From: CAIZGX01 sp046048875
GTDB lineage: Bacteria > Bacteroidota > Bacteroidia > Flavobacteriales_D > Sanyastnellaceae
Assembly: GCA_046048875.1 (NCBI GenBank)
Contig: JBJOFG010000013.1
Span: 248,001 to 312,000, forward strand
Direction of reading: 5' to 3'
Length of the DNA: 64,000 nt
Shown here: positions 35,115 through 44,234 of the stretch, piece after piece
Layout: every line of letters begins with the position of its first letter
Position numbering within the stretch: the stretch's first letter is position 1
Position numbers and translations under genes: made by a program
Notes under the pieces: generated by a model
Database searches by the model: none
Seen by the model: the letters and a program-made list of their open reading frames with translations, nothing else
What the model was told of the DNA's origin: nothing

Positions 35115-35947
35115 AAGTGCGAATAGATAAATATATTGAAGGGTTATTTGTCCCCTACTCGTCTTCTTGGAACGAGCGCACTTTTGTGAGTTTAGTGTAC
35201 GCGTGGTTTGTGTTCTTCGCCTTTTGGAACTGGCATTCGGTGTGGTTAATTTGGGGGGAAGACAGCGTGTGCATTCGTTATGGCGCCGATGATACAAGAC
35301 TCAACAACTTGGTTTACGCCTTAATGTATAATTTGAAATGGTTCAAGCCGGTGTTCATTGTGCATTTGGTGGTTTCCTTTTTCTCGATCTTTCATTTCCG
35401 CGGAGTCTTCTTCTTCCGCGCTGCCGCTTGGTTATCTGCTTTGTGGATTTACTATGCTGGAATAAACGCCATGAATGCGGGGTATGTGTATATGATGCTG
35501 CTGATGTTCTACTGCATTCCGTATTCATCGAAAAGCGCAAAACCCTTCTGGTCGTTTTTATCGCGACTTTCCTTGCTGGCGGCGGGAATACAAGTCGGAT
35601 TGATTTACTTCTACACTTCGTTGTACAAAATTACCAGTTGGCAATGGTTGTCGGGTGAAGCCATTTATCAGACGTTCGTGAGCGATTGGTTCAGTAATGA
35701 CCTTGTGAAGAATTTCGCATTGAACGGACCTTACTTCATCTCCGTTGTACTGGCATACATTATCATGCTCTTTCAATTTTCATTTCCAATTATTATCAAT
35801 TGGAAAAAGACTCGCAAATACGCTGTGGTTGTTGGTGTTTCCATTCACTTGTACATTGGGATATTCATGCACATGTGGGATTTTGCGGTGGCGATGATGA
35901 TTCCGTACACGCTGTTTACACATCGTGATGACATCGCAAAGCGATGA
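35111..35947 (+). CDS. HTTM-like multi-pass membrane protein (278 aa)
   Basis: About six to seven hydrophobic helices, with LIYFYTSLYKITSWQWLSGEAIY matching the conserved core of HTTM (vitamin-K-dependent-carboxylase-like) membrane domains. The family's enzymatic role in bacteria is not established. It overlaps the membrane-anchored partner gene by 4 bp. The last codons (HRDDIAKR) and the stop TGA are built from the first unit of the GATGAC hairpin array, so the C-terminus appears to have been remodelled by it. Confidence 0.75.
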   Translation: MKVRIDKYIEGLFVPYSSSWNERTFVSLVYAWFVFFAFWNWHSVWLIWGEDSVCIRYGADDTRLNNLVYALMYNLKWFKPVFIVHLVVSFFSIFHFRGVFFFRAAAWLSALWIYYAGINAMNAGYVYMMLLMFYCIPYSSKSAKPFWSFLSRLSLLAAGIQVGLIYFYTSLYKITSWQWLSGEAIYQTFVSDWFSNDLVKNFALNGPYFISVVLAYIIMLFQFSFPIIINWKKTRKYAVVVGVSIHLYIGIFMHMWDFAVAMMIPYTLFTHRDDIAKR

Positions 35948-36037
35948 TGACAGCCTTGCTGATGACCGACAAGTCGGATGACCTTCTTCGAAGGATGACA
36001 GCGGAGCTGATGACCGACAAGTCGGATGACCCTGCGG
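35924..36037 (+). repeat. Mini-hairpin array, GATGAC linker (type example)
   Basis: Seven units separated by GATGAC: ATCGC-AAA-GCGAT, AGC-CTT-GCT, CGAC-AA-GTCG, CTTC-TTC-GAAG, AGC-GGA-GCT, CGAC-AA-GTCG, CC-TGC-GG. Every stem is complementary although most differ in sequence and length. The array begins inside the 3' end of the membrane-protein gene and ends 10 bp from the caspase-gene stop. Confidence 0.9.
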
Positions 36038-36046
36038 GATGGGGGG

Positions 36047-39000
36047 TTATGGAGCAATTAAATTTGAAACTGTTTCTACAATTTTAATCGGAATGTTTTC
36101 TATTGAATCTGAAATTGTTGATTCTTGTATCTTGATTTTATTTTTGAAAACTAGAATTCGGCATTCGACGTTTTCATTTTTTATTGAATAAATCAGCTTA
36201 ATGACGTTGGCTTGAGGCGTTTCGGCTGAAACAAAAGCTACAGAAACAAGACTTCCTCTTGAAAGAGCATGTTCCAAGTAATTGTTTACAGCGTTCTTCA
36301 ACTCTAATGGGTCTTCATCGTTTTCGTCGCGTGCATTGGCACAGAAAACAAGCGGCTTTTCATCGGCAAGTTGAATACTTTTACGAAGTTCATTGTCAAC
36401 CAAACCCAATCGAATATTACCCGATCCATAGGGCTGTGCTTCTTGTTTCAACCCTAGTGCTTCCATTCTTCTAGCCTGTTCTTGTTCTGTTGCTAGAAAC
36501 CATTTCTGAAGATTGAGGTAACCGTTACCGTCTTCCCCTTGATCAAGAATAGAAGGATTATTTTTCAACGTGTATAACAACGAGTAAGTCAAAAGACCTT
36601 GTCCCAATTGAGGAAGTTCATAGGCTGGTTTGTTAGGAGCAGAAGCTGAAAGAATAAACAAGCCTGACTTATCTCCGAGCTCTTCGATTTGTCTCCGACG
36701 CTCAGTATCATCGTCGTCTCGTGTAAGAGCAGCCACCAACTCTTTGGCTGCCTGTCCGCTATTGCAGGCATCATATACCAGAATAGTTTTGTTGGGAAGC
36801 ATTTTAAAAGGGCCTTCTGGGCTGAGCCAAGACTTTAAATCACTTGTACTAATTCCTATTTGATTGACTTGCGAAGCATCGGCAGTTAAAAATGTAAACG
36901 ACTTGTCGGCTTGTCCTTGCATAACCCCATGCCCAGCAAAAAAGATAAGAAGCAAATCATTCGCCTTAGCTTTCAAGCCAATTTCTGCAAGCGCCTTCAT
37001 AACACCCGCTCTTTCTGGAGTGGTGAAAATCTCGTTGTTCGCTAACTTCGATTCCACATGATAGACATGAACATTTTGAGCACCCAACATTTTGGAAGTA
37101 CTCATTTCAATTGCGTTGCTTAATGCTCTGGCATCTTGAACGGGGAACCGAAGATCAAGCGCATCGTCTTTGTAATCGTTCACACCAATCATGAGCATAT
37201 ACATTTGCGGTGGGTCTTTCGGTTCTTCGGCTAAATAGAACACATCTATTCCACGAGAGTTGATTTCTAATCCGTTTTGGGAAGTGATAGCGGCTAATGA
37301 GATTTTGTTTTCTTTTCCACCTACAAAAAAGGCTTGCATTTCCTTTAGAGTTAATATAATTTCAGCAACTCCGTTTTCAAATTTCAGTTGACTAACGGGA
37401 ATAGAACGAATAGTTTTTCCATCTACTTTCACATCTACTCGAACGACTGGCCATCTTCGTTGTTCCACTTGAAACTTCCAGCCGATATCATTCTCTTCTA
37501 GCTTTTTAATTATCGGAAGGGCACCACAAATATCTAAATCACTTAATTTCGAATAGTTAATGTCTTCGCCATTAACTAATTTTTCAGCCAAGCCTGGGAC
37601 ATAAAGCGCGTCCTTCATTTGTCCAAGCTCTATGATTTCTAGTCCGCAAGTGAAGTACAATTTTTCAATTGCACCCGGTGAACCGTCGAATCGATAATAT
37701 TCGTCGTAAACCAACCAATCGTTGTTTTCGAGTTGAAGTCGGGTGTATAAAATCTTTCCTGATTCAACATCCCAGAGAATGGTTTTGTGATCGGCGCCGG
37801 TGGTTACAATGTACTTGTTGTCTGAACTGCTAGAAAATGAAAGTATTACACCGTTGTGGCCTCGAGCCAATATTAAAACCTTTTTACTTTCAAGATTATA
37901 AATAACAACAGAATCTTTGTCAGAACCGTTTCCACATATTCCAAAAATCAATTCATCTTTCGAACTAAAACCTGCATCACGAATATGCGCTGGAAATTTT
38001 ATAAAAGAAAGCGCATTTCCTGTTTTGGTATCCCAAATACGAACTTTACCATCCGAAGCGGTAATTAGTTTATTTCCATTTTGATTAAAGCGAACACTTT
38101 CAAGTTTCTCTTTATCGATACTGATTGTAATGTGGTTCGCTCCTGACTTTGCATCCCAGATTTTTATTAAACCATCTTCACTGCCAGTTACAATTTGACT
38201 TTTGTCAAAATTGAAACTTAAAAATCTAACTGGACTATTGTGACCAACAAATTTCTTTAAGATTTTGTTTGCATAATTACTATTGTAAGTTAAACCGAAC
38301 GAATTGTCTTTTAGTGGCACCAATCTTATTCTTTGCAAGGGATCTATCAAATCTTTCTTTAGAAGATCATGATAATATATTTCTTTACCAAAGTCATCGT
38401 ATAAACTTACTTGCATACCATTCTTCGCATCAAATAATTTCGCAATTGAATACATAGTATCATTCGCAGCATACACAACATAACTACTATTGTTTAAAAA
38501 CATCGCATTTGTAACCTTCAATGCACTGCCTTTCGAATTGTAAACAAGTCTACTTTCTTTTAAATCAAATCGGCTGAAAGAATTATCATAGTTCCCAGTA
38601 ATAATGTTCTTTCCTAAAAGGTCTAATGCGGCGTCTGAAATTATTTCATTAGTAACATTATATTCTTTTTTAAACTGACCATTCGATGAATTAAAGAGTT
38701 TTATTTTACCGTCCCAGTCAACAGTCAGTATATCGTTTCCGTCGGGACTAAAAAAAATATCACTAAGTTGATTTACCGGCACAACAAAACTGCACCTTTC
38801 TTCAAAAGGATTTAAATTAAAAACGCGAACAACTGTATCCGAACAAGATACTATTGACCTGTTGTCGTTACTAAATTTAACCAGCTGAAACCAATTCTTT
38901 GGATTTGTAAAAACACCTAATCTTTTTCTTTCTATCAAATCAATCACCTCGAATAGATTCCCTCGTTCTTCCAAAACTAAATATTGTCCATTCGAGCTAA

Positions 39001-39613
39001 ATTCATAAGATTGAATTTCATCTTGAATCTCGATTCTTTTTCCTACTTCTTTTAGCTTATTCTTTTCTAAGAAAATCAATTGCTTCTCACCCGTATATGA
39101 AATTAAATATTTGCTATTCTTAACAAATTCAACAATCTTCACTCCCCAAAATTCATCTTTCGATGAAACCAATTTTCCATCTGATATTTTATAGAGAGAA
39201 ATCGATTCATCTTCACCACATCCAATAACAAATTCTTCGGCTTCATCAATTCGAACATTAAATAATTTAGTAAATTCCAACTTCTTCGAATAACTACTCA
39301 ATTCTAAAATTTGAGATTTTTCCTCAGTTTCAACAATTAAATAATTTGATTTGGGGCTGAAACTTACATCTATTTCGTTGCCACTATTATTCTGAAATGA
39401 ATACAATTCATAACCAGTCTGAAAATCATAAAGCCTGCATGAATTGTCTTTACTCTTTGTTAATATTAACTTCTCGTTTGAACTAATCTCTATTCTTTCA
39501 ATATCATCCGTATGCCCAATAGGCAATACCAATCGAGGAGATTGATTCGTTTGCGCTTCAATTAAAATAAACGTTAACTGAAAAAGAATGAAAAGAAGAA
39601 CTCTGATTGACAT
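36047..39613 (-). CDS. Secreted WD40-repeat protein with C-terminal caspase (peptidase C14) domain (1188 aa)
   Basis: A signal peptide (LLFILFQLTFILIEAQ) precedes about a dozen WD40-like repeats over residues ~25-650 (for example KIWDAKSG, RIWDTKTG, ILWDVESG). Residues ~810-1060 are a caspase-like protease: MYMLMIGVNDYKD strand, catalytic His895 in FFAGHG, and Cys950 in YDACNSGQ, so the dyad is intact. A ~110-residue tail follows. Caspase-like proteins cleave after basic or acidic residues and often work in signalling or programmed death. It is the last gene of a three-gene cluster with a FecR-like protein and a CHASE2 protein. Location should be periplasmic; target unknown. Confidence 0.88.
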   Translation of the reverse strand: MSIRVLLFILFQLTFILIEAQTNQSPRLVLPIGHTDDIERIEISSNEKLILTKSKDNSCRLYDFQTGYELYSFQNNSGNEIDVSFSPKSNYLIVETEEKSQILELSSYSKKLEFTKLFNVRIDEAEEFVIGCGEDESISLYKISDGKLVSSKDEFWGVKIVEFVKNSKYLISYTGEKQLIFLEKNKLKEVGKRIEIQDEIQSYEFSSNGQYLVLEERGNLFEVIDLIERKRLGVFTNPKNWFQLVKFSNDNRSIVSCSDTVVRVFNLNPFEERCSFVVPVNQLSDIFFSPDGNDILTVDWDGKIKLFNSSNGQFKKEYNVTNEIISDAALDLLGKNIITGNYDNSFSRFDLKESRLVYNSKGSALKVTNAMFLNNSSYVVYAANDTMYSIAKLFDAKNGMQVSLYDDFGKEIYYHDLLKKDLIDPLQRIRLVPLKDNSFGLTYNSNYANKILKKFVGHNSPVRFLSFNFDKSQIVTGSEDGLIKIWDAKSGANHITISIDKEKLESVRFNQNGNKLITASDGKVRIWDTKTGNALSFIKFPAHIRDAGFSSKDELIFGICGNGSDKDSVVIYNLESKKVLILARGHNGVILSFSSSSDNKYIVTTGADHKTILWDVESGKILYTRLQLENNDWLVYDEYYRFDGSPGAIEKLYFTCGLEIIELGQMKDALYVPGLAEKLVNGEDINYSKLSDLDICGALPIIKKLEENDIGWKFQVEQRRWPVVRVDVKVDGKTIRSIPVSQLKFENGVAEIILTLKEMQAFFVGGKENKISLAAITSQNGLEINSRGIDVFYLAEEPKDPPQMYMLMIGVNDYKDDALDLRFPVQDARALSNAIEMSTSKMLGAQNVHVYHVESKLANNEIFTTPERAGVMKALAEIGLKAKANDLLLIFFAGHGVMQGQADKSFTFLTADASQVNQIGISTSDLKSWLSPEGPFKMLPNKTILVYDACNSGQAAKELVAALTRDDDDTERRRQIEELGDKSGLFILSASAPNKPAYELPQLGQGLLTYSLLYTLKNNPSILDQGEDGNGYLNLQKWFLATEQEQARRMEALGLKQEAQPYGSGNIRLGLVDNELRKSIQLADEKPLVFCANARDENDEDPLELKNAVNNYLEHALSRGSLVSVAFVSAETPQANVIKLIYSIKNENVECRILVFKNKIKIQESTISDSIENIPIKIVETVSNLIAP

Positions 39614-39630
39614 TCTTTATAAATATTAAA

Positions 39631-40389
39631 TTATTGAGGAAAATATCCAAGCTTGAAAACTTCTAGATAGAATTCAATAAGCTCTTGCTTCAATTCTTCA
39701 TCTGTGTCCGAAAGTGCCGATTTAAATGATTCAAAACGCTCTAACTTAACTCTATAATCTTTATATGATATTACTAATAAAACTTGCTTCGATGATTTAT
39801 CTTCTAAGTCGTTCGTTTGAAGTCTCCATTCATAAACACCCTCTTCCGAAAATTTAAAGTTGATGTAATCGCGCCTTGTAGCTAATAAAGTATCTAGCTG
39901 AGATTTTCCAGTTTTAGCTTGTAATCGGAAATAGTAATTCAAGGCATTCGGATTTTCAAAATGAATCGGAACAAATACATTTACCGGCACAAAAGAAGAA
40001 TCTCGCAGCCCTCCATAAGGTTTCCCATTGCCCCTCGAAACCCCTCCTATTGCATTCCTTTTAGGTTCTTTGTGGTGGGTTACTTGTTCCCAAAGTACGT
40101 GAGCCGCATCGTTGTTGAATCCGACAAGTTGCTTTTCCAATTCTGAAGTTTTGTAGATTCCTTTTTTCTTCCAAAACATCGATTTTCCATTCGCACCAAA
40201 AATCATAGAAGCTCCATCTTCTAATTTCAAATAACCTGAAATGTCCTTATTCAATGCACATGAAGTCCATCCCGATTTTCCGTTGGAAGAAAACTGAATA
40301 ACTCCTTTCACTTGTTGAACTTGAATCTTCTGAGCCTCAATGCAATTGGCGCTAAACAGAAGCAAAAACAAGATTGCGATTCTATTCAT
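39631..40389 (-). CDS. Secreted FecR-like/DUF-type protein of the caspase cluster (252 aa)
   Basis: A signal peptide (IAILFLLLFSANCIEAQ) leads a beta-rich region in which VQQVKGVIQFSSNGKS and LKLEDGASMIFGANGKS look like a FecR-type sensor sandwich. A second beta domain follows (residues ~125-215, ending near EGVYEWRLQTND), then a C-terminal helix. It overlaps the CHASE2 gene by 8 bp and is 17 bp from the caspase gene, so all three should be cotranscribed. A role linking the membrane sensor to the protease is inference. Confidence 0.65.
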   Translation of the reverse strand: MNRIAILFLLLFSANCIEAQKIQVQQVKGVIQFSSNGKSGWTSCALNKDISGYLKLEDGASMIFGANGKSMFWKKKGIYKTSELEKQLVGFNNDAAHVLWEQVTHHKEPKRNAIGGVSRGNGKPYGGLRDSSFVPVNVFVPIHFENPNALNYYFRLQAKTGKSQLDTLLATRRDYINFKFSEEGVYEWRLQTNDLEDKSSKQVLLVISYKDYRVKLERFESFKSALSDTDEELKQELIEFYLEVFKLGYFPQ

Positions 40390-41668
40390 GGTGACAAAAA
40401 ACGGTATTGATTTTCCACTTGCGCTTCATCCACAAGGCAATGGGCTCATAGAACTCTAACACTTCAATCATTAAAATTATTTGAAGGTTTAAGAATCCAA
40501 CGTGCCAAACAGTATGACTGTCTCGAAGCATTAGCGAAATGAAAATAAACAAGAAAGAAAGCGCGAAAGCCAGCGGTACAACAATGGGTTTGAACCAAAT
40601 CGAGGTGTTTGCAATTTTTATGTAAAGTATTGCTATAAGAACGAGAAGAAGATTTTCCAAAATAGACTTCCAGATAGAGTTAATCGGATGAAGGAAACGG
40701 TTATTCAAAATCATTTGAAGTACTTCTGCATGAATAAATACACCCGGAGTTACAGAAGTTTTATGGAAAATGTCCTCGTTGCCGTGCGGAGTAAGATGAC
40801 GGTCTTCGATGTCTGCGCGATTGCCAGCATTCCCATTTCCAACATGAGCGAAGATGACAATTTTATCTTTTAGTAATTCTTGAATACGATAGAAATTTGC
40901 TGAGTCTATTTGATTTGCTTCAATAACATTGAATTCCCAAGGATGGCTTTCTGTAAGAGTATCCAACAAATTGTTATAATGATAACTGTGGTATTGGTAA
41001 TCAATTTCCAATTCATTTTCATGAATGGAAGAAAAGACGTTTTCGTTGATGTTAGGATTGGCTTTCTTCGCCAGTTGGAAAGCGAATGTGTTTTGAATGC
41101 TCTTCGTATCCTTATTCTTCAATGAATAAGCGCGAACAACTTCAAGACTATCTCCCACTAATTCAAGGCTTGCATAGGAGGCGTTTGGAATATTAAACAG
41201 CGGAGAATCATTCGAATTCTTCTTTTCACTGCTTGCGCCTAAGACAAGATTCTTGCAATTGGAAAGCGAAACCATTAGTTCTTGATCTGCAATGGGATCG
41301 TTTGAATTTTTGTCGAAAATAATGTCACAAGCTACAACAGCAGGCTTGCAAGAATCGACTAGAACAATATTGCTCGCCAATTTACTTCTGAATTCACCGA
41401 TAGATTGGTATTGAATGGAACCGGTGTTTATGATAACGATGTTATTCTCTTCTGGCACTCTTGTCCGTTCTTTCTCTTTATAATACAAATCCGAAAATTC
41501 AATCTCGGCAAGTGCCTTTTCAATGGGGTTTAACGATTCGAAGAAATGAATGATGAAGGCGAAGAACAACAGCAAGATCTTGAGGAAAAGAACTATTGCA
41601 AAAACATCTTTGATATAAAGCCAAAACCGATTGCTTTTCACTTTGTTTTTCACCTTTAATCGACTCAT
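40382..41668 (-). CDS. CHASE2-domain membrane sensor (428 aa)
   Basis: One N-terminal membrane helix (VFAIVLFLKILLLFFAFII), then a ~280-residue extracytoplasmic CHASE2 region (VIINTGSIQYQS, KPAVVACDIIFDKNS, KDKIVIFAHVG, SVTPGVFIHAEVLQMILNNR) and three C-terminal helices (~335-410). CHASE2 is a ligand-sensing domain of signalling proteins; here no kinase or cyclase is attached, so the output must pass to partners. It is first in the cluster. A TAATTTCG element (one mismatch to consensus) sits 4 nt before the ATG. Confidence 0.85.
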   Translation of the reverse strand: MSRLKVKNKVKSNRFWLYIKDVFAIVLFLKILLLFFAFIIHFFESLNPIEKALAEIEFSDLYYKEKERTRVPEENNIVIINTGSIQYQSIGEFRSKLASNIVLVDSCKPAVVACDIIFDKNSNDPIADQELMVSLSNCKNLVLGASSEKKNSNDSPLFNIPNASYASLELVGDSLEVVRAYSLKNKDTKSIQNTFAFQLAKKANPNINENVFSSIHENELEIDYQYHSYHYNNLLDTLTESHPWEFNVIEANQIDSANFYRIQELLKDKIVIFAHVGNGNAGNRADIEDRHLTPHGNEDIFHKTSVTPGVFIHAEVLQMILNNRFLHPINSIWKSILENLLLVLIAILYIKIANTSIWFKPIVVPLAFALSFLFIFISLMLRDSHTVWHVGFLNLQIILMIEVLEFYEPIALWMKRKWKINTVFCHHE

Positions 41669-41737
41669 GTTTCGAAATTAAAGGAATAGCCCAATATGAA
41701 AGACTTTTGGCATTCAATCTAGTACTTTTGGAGTATA

Positions 41738-41792
41738 CCCTTCGGGATGACGCCGGAGCTGATGACCGACAAGTCGGATGACCCTGTGGGAG
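41738..41792 (+). repeat. Mini-hairpin array, GATGAC linker
   Basis: Units CCC-TTC-GGG, GCCGGAGCT (imperfect), CGAC-AA-GTCG and CC-TGT-GG separated by ATGAC/GATGAC. The GGAGCTGATGACCGACAAG stretch is shared with the array at 35.9 kb. It touches the yqgE stop region. Confidence 0.8.
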
Positions 41793-41794
41793 GA

Positions 41795-42367
41795 TTAGTT
41801 TAAATTCGGATCTTCGGGAAAGTTAGAGAGGATTTTTCCTTTCGGGCCCATGCGGTCCATGACTTCCTTCCAGACGTTATTTTCTTTCGAATTCATGACC
41901 AACTTGGAAGGTACGTTCACCACGAACCAAGACTTGGCCGTGATTTCTTCTTGAAGCTGTCCTATTGACCAGCCGCTGTATCCAACGAAAAAGCGAATGG
42001 CATTTTCCGGAAGTTTTCCTGCTTCAATAAGTTCACGTATGCGCGTGAAATCTCCGCCGTACCACACACCGTCCAGGATAGGCGTGCTGCCTTCAATCTC
42101 TTCGCCCAACGAATGAATGTAAAAAAGACTGTCGTTCTTCACCGGTCCGCCAAGGCTAACACGTCCGGGCATCTCTGGGAAGTTCGCTATTATCTTGTGA
42201 ATGGGAAGGTCTATGTAATTGTTCAACACAAATCCGAATGAACCTTCTTCGTTGTTTTCACACAACAAAATAACAGTCCGATGAAAAAACGGATCGCTGA
42301 TGTATGGCTCAGACAACAAGACTTGCCCTCGCTTTGGTACTGTATTTTCGTTGGGTTGAAAATTCAC
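41795..42367 (-). CDS. YqgE/AlgH-family protein (~190 aa)
   Basis: The family core is clear: GQVLLSEPYISDPFFHRTVILL, FGFVLNNYIDLP, SLGGPV, RFFVGYSGWSIGQL (in separate motifs). Function of this family is unknown despite the AlgH name. The start is uncertain: no ATG exists in frame. A GTG at 42367 gives a length typical of the family and avoids the divergent gene; a TTG at 42412 would overlap it. Confidence 0.82.
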   Translation of the reverse strand: MNFQPNENTVPKRGQVLLSEPYISDPFFHRTVILLCENNEEGSFGFVLNNYIDLPIHKIIANFPEMPGRVSLGGPVKNDSLFYIHSLGEEIEGSTPILDGVWYGGDFTRIRELIEAGKLPENAIRFFVGYSGWSIGQLQEEITAKSWFVVNVPSKLVMNSKENNVWKEVMDRMGPKGKILSNFPEDPNLN

Positions 42368-42400
42368 AGGGCTAAAATAGGAATTACTTACTTTCGCAAC

Positions 42401-43918
42401 ATGCGTTTTCAATTATTCGTTTTTCTTTTCCTAATTCCATTTGTAAGCCTTGCCCAACCTGGCGGAGGTGGCGGTGCTTACTTTAGACATTTCGGAGTTC
42501 CAGGAAAAGATTATACTTCTGAACTGTGCCTGAAGCATATGAAACTGCAACTCATGAGCGGAGTGCATTCAAACATCATAGACTCTGAACAAAAGGAAAT
42601 TCGCAGTTTACATTTAGAACACAACGGTTGGTCGGCCCGATACGCTGGACAAGAATATCATCAAACTGAAAACCACTATCGACTGGTTTGGAATGAAGAC
42701 AACGATTCAATGGTGGTGATCTTCACGAACCTCATGCCCGAAAACGGAGCCGGATACTCAGAGACGTTCGACAGTCTTGTGTTTATGCCCGGACATTATG
42801 AATTGCGCCTCTCGCAAGACCGGCGCATTTCCGGATATGAAAGTTTTACTCCGAGAACGCATCTGAAATGGTTCAAGGAAAATGCTGCTAAGACTTATTT
42901 TCCGACTCGTCCGACCTATTCATTCTACTATTATTACAACGCTGCGCATCAAGAAAATTCTCGAGTTAGATACGAAGATTCTGAACCTCATTTGATTAAA
43001 GCACAACAAATGGCCGAGGGGTTCGATCAAAAAAAATTAGTGCTCACTGAACGCATTCGTTTTCATCGTCTAAAATTCAATACTGAAACAGCCCTGAATC
43101 TTGCTTTGGAATTGGATTCACTATGTTGCTCGGTGAACAGAATTGACAATTCAGCGTGCAATGTTCTTATTGAACTTTATACCGAAAGAAAAGAATTCGA
43201 AAAGGCCATTCCCTACTACAACCGACTTTCCAAAGAATACAACGACGCTAGTCATTTGATATGCGAAGCGATGTTCCTTGAAATGAAGTTGAATCGTTCC
43301 GAAGAAGCCATTTCAATTTGTGAAATTCTGCTTAGTCGCATTCCCGAAGATCACATGAAGCAATATCCTATCGGAGTTTCACCGCATGCAGAAACCATAC
43401 TTCACATCGGCGAAATCTTTTGGCATGCGAACAAACCCAAAGAAGCGAAATTCTATTTTGAACTCGCCGTTCAAGTGGGAGCTTTCCATACCAGCGACGA
43501 TCGATATTTGAATTTATTCGGAACTTATATTGAAAAATTTCCAACCGAAACCACCTTCTATATTTGCAGAGCCGCGGCGAACATTGGAAGAGCGCCTTAT
43601 CTAGGTTGGGGTAACATGACGCGCATCGCTTGCATTGAAGCCATGGAAGATTGCGACAACGCCATGAGATTGGGACGTAAGGATTTCTTGGTGAATTACA
43701 CGAAAGGACTAGCCATGCAACTGATTAAAAAGAATGATGACGGATTGAAAGTAGCCGACGAATGCATTCGTTTGGAACCGAAAGATCCAAGAGGATATTT
43801 ATTGAAGAGCATGTTCTACAATGATATTCGCACCGAAGATGCCATGAAAAAAGCGGAAGAATACCGCGTTGAATTTCGCAATCGTCTAGAGAGCTTCAAA
43901 TTCAAATTTCATTATTAG
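42401..43918 (+). CDS. Secreted TPR-repeat protein (505 aa)
   Basis: The ATG at 42401 opens a signal peptide (MRFQLFVFLFLIPFVSLAQ) followed by a Gly-rich patch. Residues ~25-190 are a beta-rich region of no known type; residues ~210-490 hold TPR-like helical pairs (FEKAIPYYNRLSKEYNDASH, ETILHIGEIFWHANKPKEAK). It probably scaffolds protein contacts at the periplasmic side of the envelope. TACTTTCG, one mismatch from the -7 consensus, lies 4 nt before the ATG. An upstream ATG at 42281 would lie inside yqgE. Function unknown. Confidence 0.75.
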   Translation: MRFQLFVFLFLIPFVSLAQPGGGGGAYFRHFGVPGKDYTSELCLKHMKLQLMSGVHSNIIDSEQKEIRSLHLEHNGWSARYAGQEYHQTENHYRLVWNEDNDSMVVIFTNLMPENGAGYSETFDSLVFMPGHYELRLSQDRRISGYESFTPRTHLKWFKENAAKTYFPTRPTYSFYYYYNAAHQENSRVRYEDSEPHLIKAQQMAEGFDQKKLVLTERIRFHRLKFNTETALNLALELDSLCCSVNRIDNSACNVLIELYTERKEFEKAIPYYNRLSKEYNDASHLICEAMFLEMKLNRSEEAISICEILLSRIPEDHMKQYPIGVSPHAETILHIGEIFWHANKPKEAKFYFELAVQVGAFHTSDDRYLNLFGTYIEKFPTETTFYICRAAANIGRAPYLGWGNMTRIACIEAMEDCDNAMRLGRKDFLVNYTKGLAMQLIKKNDDGLKVADECIRLEPKDPRGYLLKSMFYNDIRTEDAMKKAEEYRVEFRNRLESFKFKFHY

Positions 43919-43948
43919 AAAATTCAAAGTGTATGCGTCCTGTCGCGT

Positions 43949-43956
43949 TATCTTTG
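43949..43956 (+). promoter_or_regulatory. TAnnTTTG element 4 nt before the DUF493 gene
   Basis: TATCTTTG, then CCGC, then ATG at 43961. An exact consensus match at leaderless spacing. Confidence 0.55.
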
Positions 43957-43960
43957 CCGC

Positions 43961-44233
43961 ATGGATGAATCGAGACTTTCTGCTCTGCGCGCCGAACTGA
44001 ATAAAATTCACAAGTGGCCAAGTCAGTATATGTTTAAGTTTATTGTTCCTTCATTCGAAGAACGCGTAACGGCAGTGAAATTAATCTTTGGCGAAAGTGC
44101 GCATTTCGAGATGAAATGGAGTGCAAATGGAAAATACACGGCTATTACAGTTCATGCTATGATGATGAACGTTGACGAGATTTTCGAGAAGTACGAAGAG
44201 GCCGCAAAAATTGAAGGTATAATTAGTTTATAA
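43961..44233 (+). CDS. DUF493-family protein (90 aa)
   Basis: The length and the pattern WPSQYMFKFIVPSFEERV and YTAITVHAMMMNVDEIF match the YbeD/DUF493 ferredoxin-like fold, a small regulatory-type domain of uncertain role. It starts the short operon DUF493-membrane protein-fmt, 1 bp before the next start. Confidence 0.82.
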   Translation: MDESRLSALRAELNKIHKWPSQYMFKFIVPSFEERVTAVKLIFGESAHFEMKWSANGKYTAITVHAMMMNVDEIFEKYEEAAKIEGIISL

Positions 44234-44234
44234 T

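Noticed and set aside
35924..36037. The hairpin arrays as additional CRISPR arrays
   Set aside because: Linkers are only 5-6 nt, spacers are self-complementary and of variable short length, and no cas association is consistent.
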